Positions 6,651 through 14,783 of a stretch of DNA of 34,890 bases are shown one piece after another; position 1 is the stretch's first letter, and the number at the start of each line of letters is the position of its first letter. Under the pieces are notes generated by a model. It was not told the origin of the DNA and did no database searches. It worked only from the letters and a program-made list of their open reading frames with translations. The translations under genes and the position numbers were made by a program. Source of the stretch: DASUMF01 sp040510575 (lineage in GTDB: Bacteria; Actinomycetota; Acidimicrobiia; IMCC26256; DASPTH01); assembly GCA_040510575.1 (NCBI GenBank), contig JBEVIU010000029.1, positions 1 through 34,890 of the forward strand. Reading direction: 5' to 3'.

Positions 6651-7406
6651 TCAGAGCTCGAACACCTCGAGGCCGACGGCGTAGTCGCAGCCGACCGTCT
6701 CGCCCAGCGCCCGGGCGCTGCCGCGCAGGAACGGGTCGGGATCGAAGTCGGGCTGACCGAGCCCCGCGATGTACGCGGCGTGCTCGCGCAAGCTCGCGAT
6801 CCCTTGTTCGATGTGTGGCCCGATGTCGACGTAGTGCGTGCTCGTGGGAGCGCCCGCGAATCCGACCAACCGCACGCCACTCCACGGCACGGAGCCGGCA
6901 TCGCCGTTCGGCACGGAGCCGGCATCGCCGTTCGGCACGGAAGCGGCATCAGCGAACAGCCAGCGGTTGCTTGCGTCCCGGCTGGCGTCGAGCAGCGCCA
7001 ATCCAACGTTGCGGTGGTCGGCCATGTTGAACGAATGGCCACCCCACGACTCGCGGAAGTTGATCGAGAACACTGCCTCCGGGCGATGGCGTCGGATGGC
7101 GAGCGCGAGGTCTCGCCGTAGCGGCAGGCCGTATTCGATCAGCCCGTCGGTGTGGCCGTCGAGGAACTCCACCGCGTCGACACCGACCACTCGCGCGCTG
7201 GCCCGCTCCTCCGCCTCGCGCACGCGGGCGCACTCGTCGGGCGCCATGCCGTCGATCCCCGCTTCGCCGCGCGTCACGAGGAGGTACGACACCTGCTTGC
7301 CGGCCGCGGTCCACTTCGCGATCGCGCCCGCCATGCCGTACTCGAGGTCGTCGGGATGCGCGACGACGCACAGCGCGCGGGACCAGTCTTCCGACAGCGG
7401 CTCCAT
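6651..7406 (-). CDS. PIG-L/LmbE family N-acetylglucosaminyl deacetylase
   Basis: This 251-residue protein has AHPDDLEYG at 16-24, which supplies two zinc ligands (H17, D20) and the catalytic D19, and FNMADHRNVG with the third ligand H131. This is the layout of MshB, Mca and other PIG-L deacetylases. The substrate is unknown; mycothiol enzymes are longer and have other marks. Residues 153-174 read ASVPNGDAGSVPNGDAGSVP, a repeat insertion in the loop after RWLFAD where relatives have a short variable segment. The same peptide ends the partial gene at the window start. Start: ATG 7406, 22 bases downstream of the HD-domain gene stop; the two probably share a transcript. A longer upstream reading frame exists but lies inside that gene. 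Confidence 0.85.
   Translation of the reverse strand: MEPLSEDWSRALCVVAHPDDLEYGMAGAIAKWTAAGKQVSYLLVTRGEAGIDGMAPDECARVREAEERASARVVGVDAVEFLDGHTDGLIEYGLPLRRDLALAIRRHRPEAVFSINFRESWGGHSFNMADHRNVGLALLDASRDASNRWLFADAASVPNGDAGSVPNGDAGSVPWSGVRLVGFAGAPTSTHYVDIGPHIEQGIASLREHAAYIAGLGQPDFDPDPFLRGSARALGETVGCDYAVGLEVFEL
6886..6957. repeat. 24-bp tandem repeat array inside the PIG-L gene
   Basis: Two identical 24-base units lie at 6886-6909 and 6910-6933. A third copy at 6934-6957 matches at 18 of 24 positions. Each unit is in frame and encodes one AGSVPNGD octapeptide on the minus strand. A near-identical copy is at 1-29, so the unit is dispersed as well as tandem. Confidence 0.85.
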
Positions 7407-7428
7407 CACGGCTCGGTGCGTGCGCGGG

Positions 7429-8028
7429 TCAGACGAGTCGGCCGTCGGCGAACACCTCGCGCACGCGCGCTTCGAAGTGCTCGAGCGGCAGCGTGTCGTA
7501 GGCGGGATCGAACGCGATCTGATCCCATTCGTCGGCGAACTGCTCGGCGAGCGCGTACGACTCGTGCCCACGGTGCTTGTCGCGGGCGGCCGGGTCGCCA
7601 CCGAGGTGGTGGAAGTAGTGCTTGCCCTGGAAGTCCTGATGGACCTCGATCATCCAGCGCACCTCTTCGCGCACGTACGGGCGAAGGATCTCCGCCGCGA
7701 TGCGCGGGTGGTTGGCGACGCTCACGAATTTGCCGATGTCGTGACACAGGGAGGCGACGACCACTTCGGTGTCGGCGCCCGCCCGCTCGGCGAGGGTCGC
7801 GGTCTGCAACGAGTGGGTGAGCTGGTCGACCGCGAACCCGTCGGTGATGGAGGCGAGGGCGCGCAGCATGTCCAGCACCCGGGCCGCGACACGCGGTTGG
7901 TGCTCGATCGTCGCCGTCGCGATCACGCCCCATTGCTCGGCGGTGGACTCGTCCATCCGAGTGAACGTCGAGCCACTCGTGGTGTGGGCCGTCGTGTCGG
8001 CCGTCGTGTCGGCTGGGGTGATGGTCAT
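7429..8028 (-). CDS. HD-domain protein, PhnZ-like diiron type
   Basis: About 199 residues. The HD core is clear: THSLQTATLAERAG followed by SLCHDIGK near residues 95-102, and later WMIEVHQDFQGKHYFHHLGG. The helix spacing and the HxLQxAxxAE pattern resemble PhnZ and related mixed-valence diiron oxygenases more than classic nucleotide phosphohydrolases. That assignment is tentative, since both share the HD residues. The N-terminal tail (TPADTTADTTAHTTSGS) is encoded by imperfect 12-bp repeats. Start: ATG 8028, with AACAAT ending 6 bases upstream; a longer frame begins at 8091. The PIG-L gene follows after 22 bases in the same direction. Confidence 0.75.
   Translation of the reverse strand: MTITPADTTADTTAHTTSGSTFTRMDESTAEQWGVIATATIEHQPRVAARVLDMLRALASITDGFAVDQLTHSLQTATLAERAGADTEVVVASLCHDIGKFVSVANHPRIAAEILRPYVREEVRWMIEVHQDFQGKHYFHHLGGDPAARDKHRGHESYALAEQFADEWDQIAFDPAYDTLPLEHFEARVREVFADGRLV
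7982..8017. repeat. imperfect 12-bp tandem repeats at the HD gene 5' end
   Basis: Three 12-base units starting GTGT at 7982, 7994 and 8006 encode the TADTTADTTAHTT tail. The middle unit GTGTCGGCCGTC differs by one base from the first; the last diverges at its end. Confidence 0.7.
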
Positions 8029-8108
8029 CCCCCTATTGTTCCCCAGATCGGCCGGGACGCCCAGGACGACGGAACCAGACCCAGAAGCCAAGGCGGAAGA
8101 CGAACGAC

Positions 8109-8609
8109 GTGCAGATCGACGACAAGCGGGCGGTGTGGATCGGGTGCGGCGTCGCCGTGGGGGCGACGATCGTGCTCACGGCCATCGCCGCGGCGCTCGA
8201 GTCGACCGTCAACGGACCGGGGAGCCGGACGCTCGCCCCGCCCGTCCTGTGGGCGCTCGGCGGCGGTGCCGGACTGTGTCTGGGCGCCGGGACCGCGGCG
8301 TGGCTCACCCGTCGAGTCGGGCCCGGCGTGCTCGCCGCCGCGGTGGGCCTGGTGCCGTTCCTCGTGTTCGTGATCCTCGGCTACAACGACAAGAGCTTGC
8401 GCCTCGAGGACCAGGTGGTCGGCACGCTGATCGTGGTCGTGCTGCCCGGGTTCGTCGCCGCGGTGCTCGTCGCCATCGCAGCCGCGTACGCCGCCCGCAT
8501 GTTCGGCGCTCGTCAGCCCACGCCGGCCGAGTCCACGTCGGCTCAGCCCAAGCCGGCTCAGCCCAACCCGGCTCAGCCCAACCCGGCAAGGAAGTCCGTC
8601 ACCACCTGA
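8109..8609 (+). CDS. small membrane protein of unknown function
   Basis: 166 residues with four likely membrane segments (about 9-31, 43-66, 72-92 and 102-128) and a short C-terminal tail made of AQPKPAQPNPAQPNPA repeats. I recognise no family. The GTG start at 8109 has a weak purine-rich stretch about 10 bases upstream (AAGGCGGAAG). It is divergent from the HD-domain gene and overlaps the 3' end of the convergent alpha/beta hydrolase gene by 37 bases. The overlap lies in the repeat tail, which suggests that the repeats grew across the old gene boundary. Confidence 0.65.
   Translation: MQIDDKRAVWIGCGVAVGATIVLTAIAAALESTVNGPGSRTLAPPVLWALGGGAGLCLGAGTAAWLTRRVGPGVLAAAVGLVPFLVFVILGYNDKSLRLEDQVVGTLIVVVLPGFVAAVLVAIAAAYAARMFGARQPTPAESTSAQPKPAQPNPAQPNPARKSVTT
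8541..8585. repeat. three 15-bp tandem repeats across a convergent gene end
   Basis: Units GCTCAGCCCAASCCG at 8541-8555, 8556-8570 and 8571-8585. On the + strand they encode AQP(K/N)P. The last unit also holds the TGA stop of the minus-strand alpha/beta hydrolase. Confidence 0.85.
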
Positions 8610-9490
8610 GCGAGCACCACCGGCTGGTCGCCCTGGATGCTGTGCCCGGCGTCGGCGACGCCCACCGCCACGGTGCCCGGCCGGCGCTGCTCGAGCTCGG
8701 CGAGGATCTCATCGGTGATGATGCTCTGCCCGGTCGTGCCGTAGAGGAGGAGCGTCGGCACCTCGATCGCGGCCAGATCGTCCCACAGGCTGGTGTAGTC
8801 GGGGATGGTCAGCTCGTCGGCTTCGGTGCGCTCGTCGCGCGGCTTCCACTGCCGTTGATGGCGCCAGACCCACGTGCCGTCGTCGCGCTCGACCGCGTTG
8901 TGCAGGATGCCGCGGCGCAATGACGACTCGCTGCGCGTCGGGTTGAACGTCTTCGTGCGGTCGAGGATCTCGTCGAACGACGCGAAGCTCTCCGGGCCGT
9001 TCACGAACTCGCCGATCGGCGCGACCCGCGCCGCGTCGATCGTCGGCACGACGTCGACCAGCACGAGCGCGCGCACGAGGTCGGGCGCCCGGGCCGCCAA
9101 CGCGATCGAGGTGAGGCCGCCCATCGACATGCCCATCACGAGGCGGGCATCGGGGGCGAGCGCGCGGATCGCGACCTCCACCGCCGCCGCGTCGTCGCGG
9201 GGTGAGAACAGGGCGTCGGTGGCATCCGAGTGACCATGGCCCGGGAGGTCGACGGCGACGAGCGGGCGCCCGAGCGCGAGGGCGACGGTGTCCCACGTGT
9301 GGGCGTTCTGTCCTCCGCCGTGGAGCGCCACGAGCTCGGCCGGAGCGTCGCCCCACACCAGCGCGCTCACGGCTCGGCCGGGCTCGAACTCGACCTGCTC
9401 GCGGCGCACCACGAGCGACTCGGAGAGGGGGAGATCCCACTCCTGGGCGTTCTCGTGAAAGAGCCCGAACTCGTCGTAGGTCGCGGTCAT
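8573..9490 (-). CDS. alpha/beta hydrolase
   Basis: 305 residues. The oxyanion segment LHGGGQNAHTWD starts near residue 56. The nucleophile elbow MGMSMGG gives S122, and the catalytic His is H283 in ADAGHSIQGDQP. DLPGHGHSD near 81-89 is the usual strand-4 motif. The acid residue is not certain; D146 after strand 6 (LVLVDV) is one option. Substrate unknown; the general fold fits small-ester or C-C bond hydrolases. I chose ATG 9490 because TACTGT lies 7 bases upstream and the typA gene starts just beyond; the reading frame continues further but antisense to typA. Confidence 0.85.
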   Translation of the reverse strand: MTATYDEFGLFHENAQEWDLPLSESLVVRREQVEFEPGRAVSALVWGDAPAELVALHGGGQNAHTWDTVALALGRPLVAVDLPGHGHSDATDALFSPRDDAAAVEVAIRALAPDARLVMGMSMGGLTSIALAARAPDLVRALVLVDVVPTIDAARVAPIGEFVNGPESFASFDEILDRTKTFNPTRSESSLRRGILHNAVERDDGTWVWRHQRQWKPRDERTEADELTIPDYTSLWDDLAAIEVPTLLLYGTTGQSIITDEILAELEQRRPGTVAVGVADAGHSIQGDQPVVLAQVVTDFLAGLG

Positions 9491-9497
9491 GGCGCGG

Positions 9498-9503
9498 ACA
9501 GTA
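9498..9503 (-). promoter_or_regulatory. -10 element of the alpha/beta hydrolase gene
   Basis: TACTGT on the minus strand lies 7 bases before ATG 9490 and sets the start codon. Confidence 0.55.
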
Positions 9504-9510
9504 CCGCCAG

Positions 9511-9516
9511 TACACT
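9511..9516 (+). promoter_or_regulatory. -10 element of typA
   Basis: TACACT lies 46 bases before the typA start. This gene differs from most here in having a leader, with GAAAGG at 9549-9554 as ribosome binding site 8 bases from the ATG. Confidence 0.45.
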
Positions 9517-9562
9517 CGTGAGACCCCCCGCACGTCTCGCACGTCCTCGAAAGGCCTCTCTC

Positions 9563-11422
<1,860 letters not shown>

Positions 11423-11429
11423 GTCCCGG

Positions 11430-11435
11430 TAGCGT
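11430..11435 (+). promoter_or_regulatory. -10 element of ctaA
   Basis: TAGCGT lies 9 bases before ATG 11445, just after the typA stop. Confidence 0.5.
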
Positions 11436-11444
11436 CGTGGCCCG

Positions 11445-12395
11445 ATGAAGCGCTTCTCGCTCAGCCCCGAGGCGTACCGGCGGATCACGCTGCTCGCGGC
11501 GATCCTCCTCGCGATCATCATCGTCACCGGGGGAGCGGTGCGCCTCACCGACTCCGGGCTGGGGTGCCCGTCGTGGCCGAACTGCGAGGCCGGACGCCTC
11601 ACCCCACACTCGGCGTCCGACTACAACGCGATGGTCGAGTTCGTGAACCGGATGTTCACCGGGCTCGTCTCGATCGCGGTGATCGTGGCCGTGCTCGGCA
11701 GCCTGGTGCGCGCGCCCCGACGGCGCGATCTCGTCTGGCTGTCGTGCGGCCTGGTCGTCGGCGTGTTCGCGCAGGCGGTGCTCGGTGGTCTCACCGTGTT
11801 GTTCGAGCTCAAGCCCGGGTTCGTGATGGCGCACTTCCTCGTGTCGATCGTGCTGCTCACCAATGCGGTGGTCCTGTATCACCGCGCCGGCATCGACGAC
11901 GACGCGATGGAGCGCCCGAGTGTGCGCGTCGTCAGCGACCGGATCGTCGCGCTGGGTCGCGGGTTGCTCGCGGTGGCGTCGGTCGTGTTGGTGACGGGCA
12001 CGGTGGTCACCGGCGCCGGTCCCCACAGCGGTGGCGGCAAGGCCGACGAGGTGACGCGCATCGACCTCCGCATCCCCGACGTCGCACGCGTGCACGGCAC
12101 CGCGGTGATGATCTTCCTGGGCCTCGTGATCATCACCGTCGTCGTGGCGCATCGAGACCGCGCGCCGCGTGACGTGATGCAACGCCTCACCGTGCTCCTC
12201 GTCGTGCTCGTCGTGCAGGCCGGCGTCGGGTACACGCAGTACTTCACCGACATCCCGCCACTGCTCGTCGGGATCCACATCGCCGGGGCCACGGCGGTGT
12301 GGACCGCGACGGTGTGGGTCTACCTCGGGCTGTTCGATCGGCGACCCGTTGCGGCCCTCGTCGACTCGTCGCCGCCGGTGCTCGCGGGAACCTGA
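11445..12395 (+). CDS. ctaA: heme A synthase CtaA/COX15
   Basis: This 316-residue membrane protein with about eight transmembrane segments oxidises the C8 methyl of heme O to make heme A for cytochrome oxidase. The first outer loop holds the Cys pair C41 and C47 (GCPSWPNC) seen in Gram-positive CtaA. The glutamate E65 of the EFxNR motif is present. Haem-ligand histidines are H130 (VMAHFLVS), H217 (ARVHGTAV) and H278 (GIHIAGA). The position of the fourth His (B. subtilis H60) is N68, as I recall for actinobacterial CtaA. The partner ctaB is 8.4 kb away on the other strand rather than adjacent. Confidence 0.92.
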   Translation: MKRFSLSPEAYRRITLLAAILLAIIIVTGGAVRLTDSGLGCPSWPNCEAGRLTPHSASDYNAMVEFVNRMFTGLVSIAVIVAVLGSLVRAPRRRDLVWLSCGLVVGVFAQAVLGGLTVLFELKPGFVMAHFLVSIVLLTNAVVLYHRAGIDDDAMERPSVRVVSDRIVALGRGLLAVASVVLVTGTVVTGAGPHSGGGKADEVTRIDLRIPDVARVHGTAVMIFLGLVIITVVVAHRDRAPRDVMQRLTVLLVVLVVQAGVGYTQYFTDIPPLLVGIHIAGATAVWTATVWVYLGLFDRRPVAALVDSSPPVLAGT

Positions 12396-12409
12396 GCGCA
12401 GGACTGCCG

Positions 12410-12880
12410 ATGCCCACGCCGTTCGCCTTCGACCGGTCGTGGGACTTCGCGGTGTCGCCGAACGAGCTCTGGGCCACCCTCGCCCGCACCGATCAGTACC
12501 CGACCTGGTGGCCGTGGCTGCGGGAGTTCCGGGTGACGGGCGACGGACTCAGCCTCGGTTCGGTCGCGGAGCTCGTGATCCAGGCGCCGCTGCCGTATCA
12601 GCTCCACTGCACGATCGAGGTGGTGGAAGCCGATGCCCCGCACGTGCTCGCAGCGAACGTGACCGGCGACCTCGAAGGGCCGGCCCGCTTGGAGCTCCGA
12701 CCCGTGGCCGACGGGGCGGTGGCGCGCCTGGCGTGGACGCTCGAGGTGCGGTCGTCGTTGCTCCGCCCGCTCGCAGTCGTCGCGCGGCCCGTGCTGGCGT
12801 GGGCCCACGACCGGATCGTGGAGCGGGGCCTGGCGGAGTTCGAGGCCATCGCGCTCGCCGAGCCGACCACGCTCGACTGA
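12410..12880 (+). CDS. SRPBCC (START/polyketide cyclase-like) family protein
   Basis: 156 residues. The pattern FDRSWDFAVSPNELWATLARTDQYPTWWPW-type N-terminus, a central beta-sheet and a C-terminal helix (AWAHDRIVERGLAEFEAIA) fits the helix-grip SRPBCC fold, which holds hydrophobic ligands. No catalytic residue can be named. Start: ATG 12410 with GCAGGA about 6 bases upstream. It lies 14 bases after ctaA and probably shares its transcript. It converges on the desaturase-type gene. Confidence 0.75.
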   Translation: MPTPFAFDRSWDFAVSPNELWATLARTDQYPTWWPWLREFRVTGDGLSLGSVAELVIQAPLPYQLHCTIEVVEADAPHVLAANVTGDLEGPARLELRPVADGAVARLAWTLEVRSSLLRPLAVVARPVLAWAHDRIVERGLAEFEAIALAEPTTLD

Positions 12881-12888
12881 CCGGACGA

Positions 12889-12900
12889 ACGCGGCCGCGT
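12889..12900. terminator. 12-bp palindrome between convergent genes
   Basis: ACGCGGCCGCGT is a perfect palindrome in the 25-base gap between the SRPBCC gene and the desaturase gene. It could form the stem of a U-less bidirectional terminator, though with no loop bases of its own. Confidence 0.3.
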
Positions 12901-12905
12901 CGGCC

Positions 12906-13811
12906 TCAGACCGAGGCGGTGGTGCGGGCGCGGCGGGAGCCCATGCGCTGGGCGACTCGCCCGACGCGCTCGATGTAGTTGAGGACGCGGTCGCGCGCTT
13001 CCTCACCCGCAGCATCGAGGTTCGTCAACTGGTCGAGGCGCCAGTGCTTCACCACCACCGGAACGAGGATGTTGTCGTGGTGCAAGGTGAAGTCGTACAC
13101 GCCGACGTCCGCGATCGCCTTCGCGTGCGCGGCGAAGTCGGGCACGCCGGCGCCGGGCATCTCGAAGAACCGCACCTGCTGGTCGATCGCGACCACGGTG
13201 CCCGACGGGTCGAGCTCCAACGCAGCCGCGACGAGGTCGCGGTAGAAGAGGTGATGCAGGTTCTCGTCGGCCGCGACGCGCGACATGACCGCCTCACCCG
13301 ACGGGTCGTCGAGCAGCTTGCCCGTGTTGCGGTGTGAGATGCGGGTGGCGAGCTCCTGCAGCGCGACGTAGGCGATGCCTTCCGCGATGGTCGGCGGGTT
13401 GGGCACGATGCCGTTGGACACCTGCGCCATCCGGGCACGCTCGAGCACGCGCAGGTCGATCAAGCGCGACACGGTGATGTAGTCGCGGATCACGATGGCG
13501 TGGCGGCCTTCTTCTGCCGTCCAGCGCCGGTTCCACTCGCCCCACACGCCGTCGTTGCCGAAGTGCGACACGATGGCGCGGTAGTAGTGCGGGAGGTTGT
13601 CCTCGGTGAGCAGGTTGAGCAAGAGCGCGCTGCGCACGCCCGTCGGCAGACCCGTCGCGTCGGCGTCGAACGGCTCGTCCGATTCGAAGTCGCGACCGCG
13701 GCTCCAGGGCACGAACTCGTGCGGGAACCACTCCTTGGCGGTGGTGAGGTGGCGTGCGAGCAGCTGCTCACCGGCGGGCGCGAGCTCGCGCAGGAGGGTC
13801 TGGTCGTCCAC
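12906..13811 (-). CDS. acyl-ACP desaturase-type soluble diiron protein
   Basis: 301 residues from the GTG at 13811. The four-helix-bundle diiron motifs are complete: E70 (LLTEDN), ExxH at E101/H104 (EEGRH), E153 (LQELATR) and ExxH at E183/H186 (DENLHH). This matches FA_desaturase_2 (plant stearoyl-ACP desaturase, mycobacterial DesA1/DesA2). The likely role is insertion of a double bond into an ACP-bound acyl chain using O2 and ferredoxin. I prefer GTG 13811 because TACCGT lies 6 bases upstream. ATG 13856 in the same frame adds 15 residues but would cover the 13844-13860 dyad. Confidence 0.85.
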   Translation of the reverse strand: MDDQTLLRELAPAGEQLLARHLTTAKEWFPHEFVPWSRGRDFESDEPFDADATGLPTGVRSALLLNLLTEDNLPHYYRAIVSHFGNDGVWGEWNRRWTAEEGRHAIVIRDYITVSRLIDLRVLERARMAQVSNGIVPNPPTIAEGIAYVALQELATRISHRNTGKLLDDPSGEAVMSRVAADENLHHLFYRDLVAAALELDPSGTVVAIDQQVRFFEMPGAGVPDFAAHAKAIADVGVYDFTLHHDNILVPVVVKHWRLDQLTNLDAAGEEARDRVLNYIERVGRVAQRMGSRRARTTASV

Positions 13812-13817
13812 GCCGTC

Positions 13818-13823
13818 ACGGTA
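13818..13823 (-). promoter_or_regulatory. -10 element of the desaturase gene
   Basis: TACCGT on the minus strand lies 6 bases before GTG 13811 and supports that start over ATG 13856. Confidence 0.45.
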
Positions 13824-13843
13824 GTCCGCCCGCTCCGCGGATT

Positions 13844-13860
13844 CGCGATCACGCATCGCG
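13844..13860. promoter_or_regulatory. perfect 6-5-6 dyad between divergent promoters
   Basis: CGCGAT at 13844-13849 and ATCGCG at 13855-13860 flank a 5-base spacer. The dyad sits between the divergent -10 elements of the desaturase (13818-13823) and exonuclease (13865-13870) genes, so it may be an operator. Confidence 0.4.
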
Positions 13861-13864
13861 GCGT

Positions 13865-13870
13865 TATGGT
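13865..13870 (+). promoter_or_regulatory. -10 element of the exonuclease gene
   Basis: TATGGT lies 8 bases before ATG 13879 with no ribosome binding site. Confidence 0.5.
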
Positions 13871-13878
13871 GCCCGCCG

Positions 13879-14754
13879 ATGCAGATCCACCTCGTCGACG
13901 GTACCTATGAGCTGTTCCGCCACCACTTCGGCGTGCCGTCGCACGTCGATCGCGCGGGTATCGAGGTCGCAGCGGTGCGCGGCGTCCTCGGCTCCGTCAT
14001 GGGAATGCTCGAGCAGGGCGCGACGCACGTCGGCGTGGCGACCGATCACTTGGTCGAGTCGTTCCGCAACGAGCTCTGGCCCGGATACAAGACGAGCGAC
14101 GGCATGCCGCCCGAGTTGCTCACGCAGTTCCCGCTGTTGGAGGAGGGCCTCGAAGCGCTGGGCGTGACCGTGTGGCCGATGGTCGAATTCGAAGCTGACG
14201 ACGCGATGGCGTCGGCCGCGGCGGTCGCACGGGCCGACGACCGCGTCGAGCGGATCTTCATCTGCACCCCCGACAAGGACCTCGGTCAGTGCGTCGAGGA
14301 TCCGATCGTCGTGCAGCTCGACCGGCGCAAGGGGGTCGAGATCGACGAGGCCGGCGTGCGTGAACGCTTCGGCGTCGGTCCGGCATCGATCCCCGACTAC
14401 CTCGCCCTCGTCGGCGACAGTGCCGACGGCTTCCCCGGCCTTCCCGGCTGGGGCGCGAAGTCGGCCGGCATCGTGCTGGCGCGGTGGGAGCACGTCGATG
14501 CCATCCCGGATGATCCGGCGCAGTGGGGTGTGGTGGTGCGCAGCGCACCGAAGCTCGCCGCGACGCTCGCGGCCAATCGCGACGCGGCCGCACTCTTCCT
14601 CGACCTCGCCACCCTGCGGCGCACCGCCGTGGTGGGCACGGTCGACGACTGGCAGTGGTCGGGGCCGAGCCCCGAGCTCGCGGCCTGGGCGGACCGCCTG
14701 GGCGCGGCCGAGCTCCAGGCCCGGGCCGAGCGCCTCGCGGAGCGTCGGGGATAA
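13879..14754 (+). CDS. stand-alone 5'-3' exonuclease, PolA N-terminal domain type
   Basis: This 291-residue FEN-family protein has no polymerase domain. Visible acidic metal-site motifs are LVDGTY (D7), EFEADDAMA near 109-117, CTPDKDLGQ near 133-141, and the helix-hairpin-helix GDSADGFPGLPGWGAKSA near 179-196. It would trim flaps and RNA primers or act in repair. Such free-standing copies are common in actinobacteria beside a full polA. Start: ATG 13879 after TATGGT. rmuC, another nuclease-fold gene, follows after 29 bases but with its own promoter. Confidence 0.9.
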   Translation: MQIHLVDGTYELFRHHFGVPSHVDRAGIEVAAVRGVLGSVMGMLEQGATHVGVATDHLVESFRNELWPGYKTSDGMPPELLTQFPLLEEGLEALGVTVWPMVEFEADDAMASAAAVARADDRVERIFICTPDKDLGQCVEDPIVVQLDRRKGVEIDEAGVRERFGVGPASIPDYLALVGDSADGFPGLPGWGAKSAGIVLARWEHVDAIPDDPAQWGVVVRSAPKLAATLAANRDAAALFLDLATLRRTAVVGTVDDWQWSGPSPELAAWADRLGAAELQARAERLAERRG

Positions 14755-14763
14755 CTGTCACAC

Positions 14764-14782
14764 CCCCGACTTACCGTCGGGG
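14764..14782 (+). promoter_or_regulatory. perfect 7-bp dyad over the rmuC promoter
   Basis: CCCCGAC at 14764-14770 pairs with GTCGGGG at 14776-14782 around TTACC. The right arm overlaps the TACCGT -10 (14772-14777) and ends two bases before the rmuC ATG. It may be an operator or a terminator for the exonuclease transcript. Confidence 0.45.
14772..14777 (+). promoter_or_regulatory. -10 element of rmuC
   Basis: TACCGT lies 6 bases before ATG 14784, so the mRNA would be leaderless. It lies inside the 14764-14782 dyad. Confidence 0.5.
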
Positions 14783-14783
14783 C

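Noticed and set aside
11642..11650. Asn in place of a haem-ligand His in CtaA as a sign of a broken enzyme
   Set aside because: As I recall, actinobacterial CtaA proteins commonly have Asn here, and all other ligands and the Cys pair are present, so it is a clade trait rather than a defect.
13812..13856. Longer start (ATG 13856) for the desaturase gene
   Set aside because: It would cover the dyad at 13844-13860 and the TACCGT hexamer. The 15 added residues are charged and unstructured. It remains possible.
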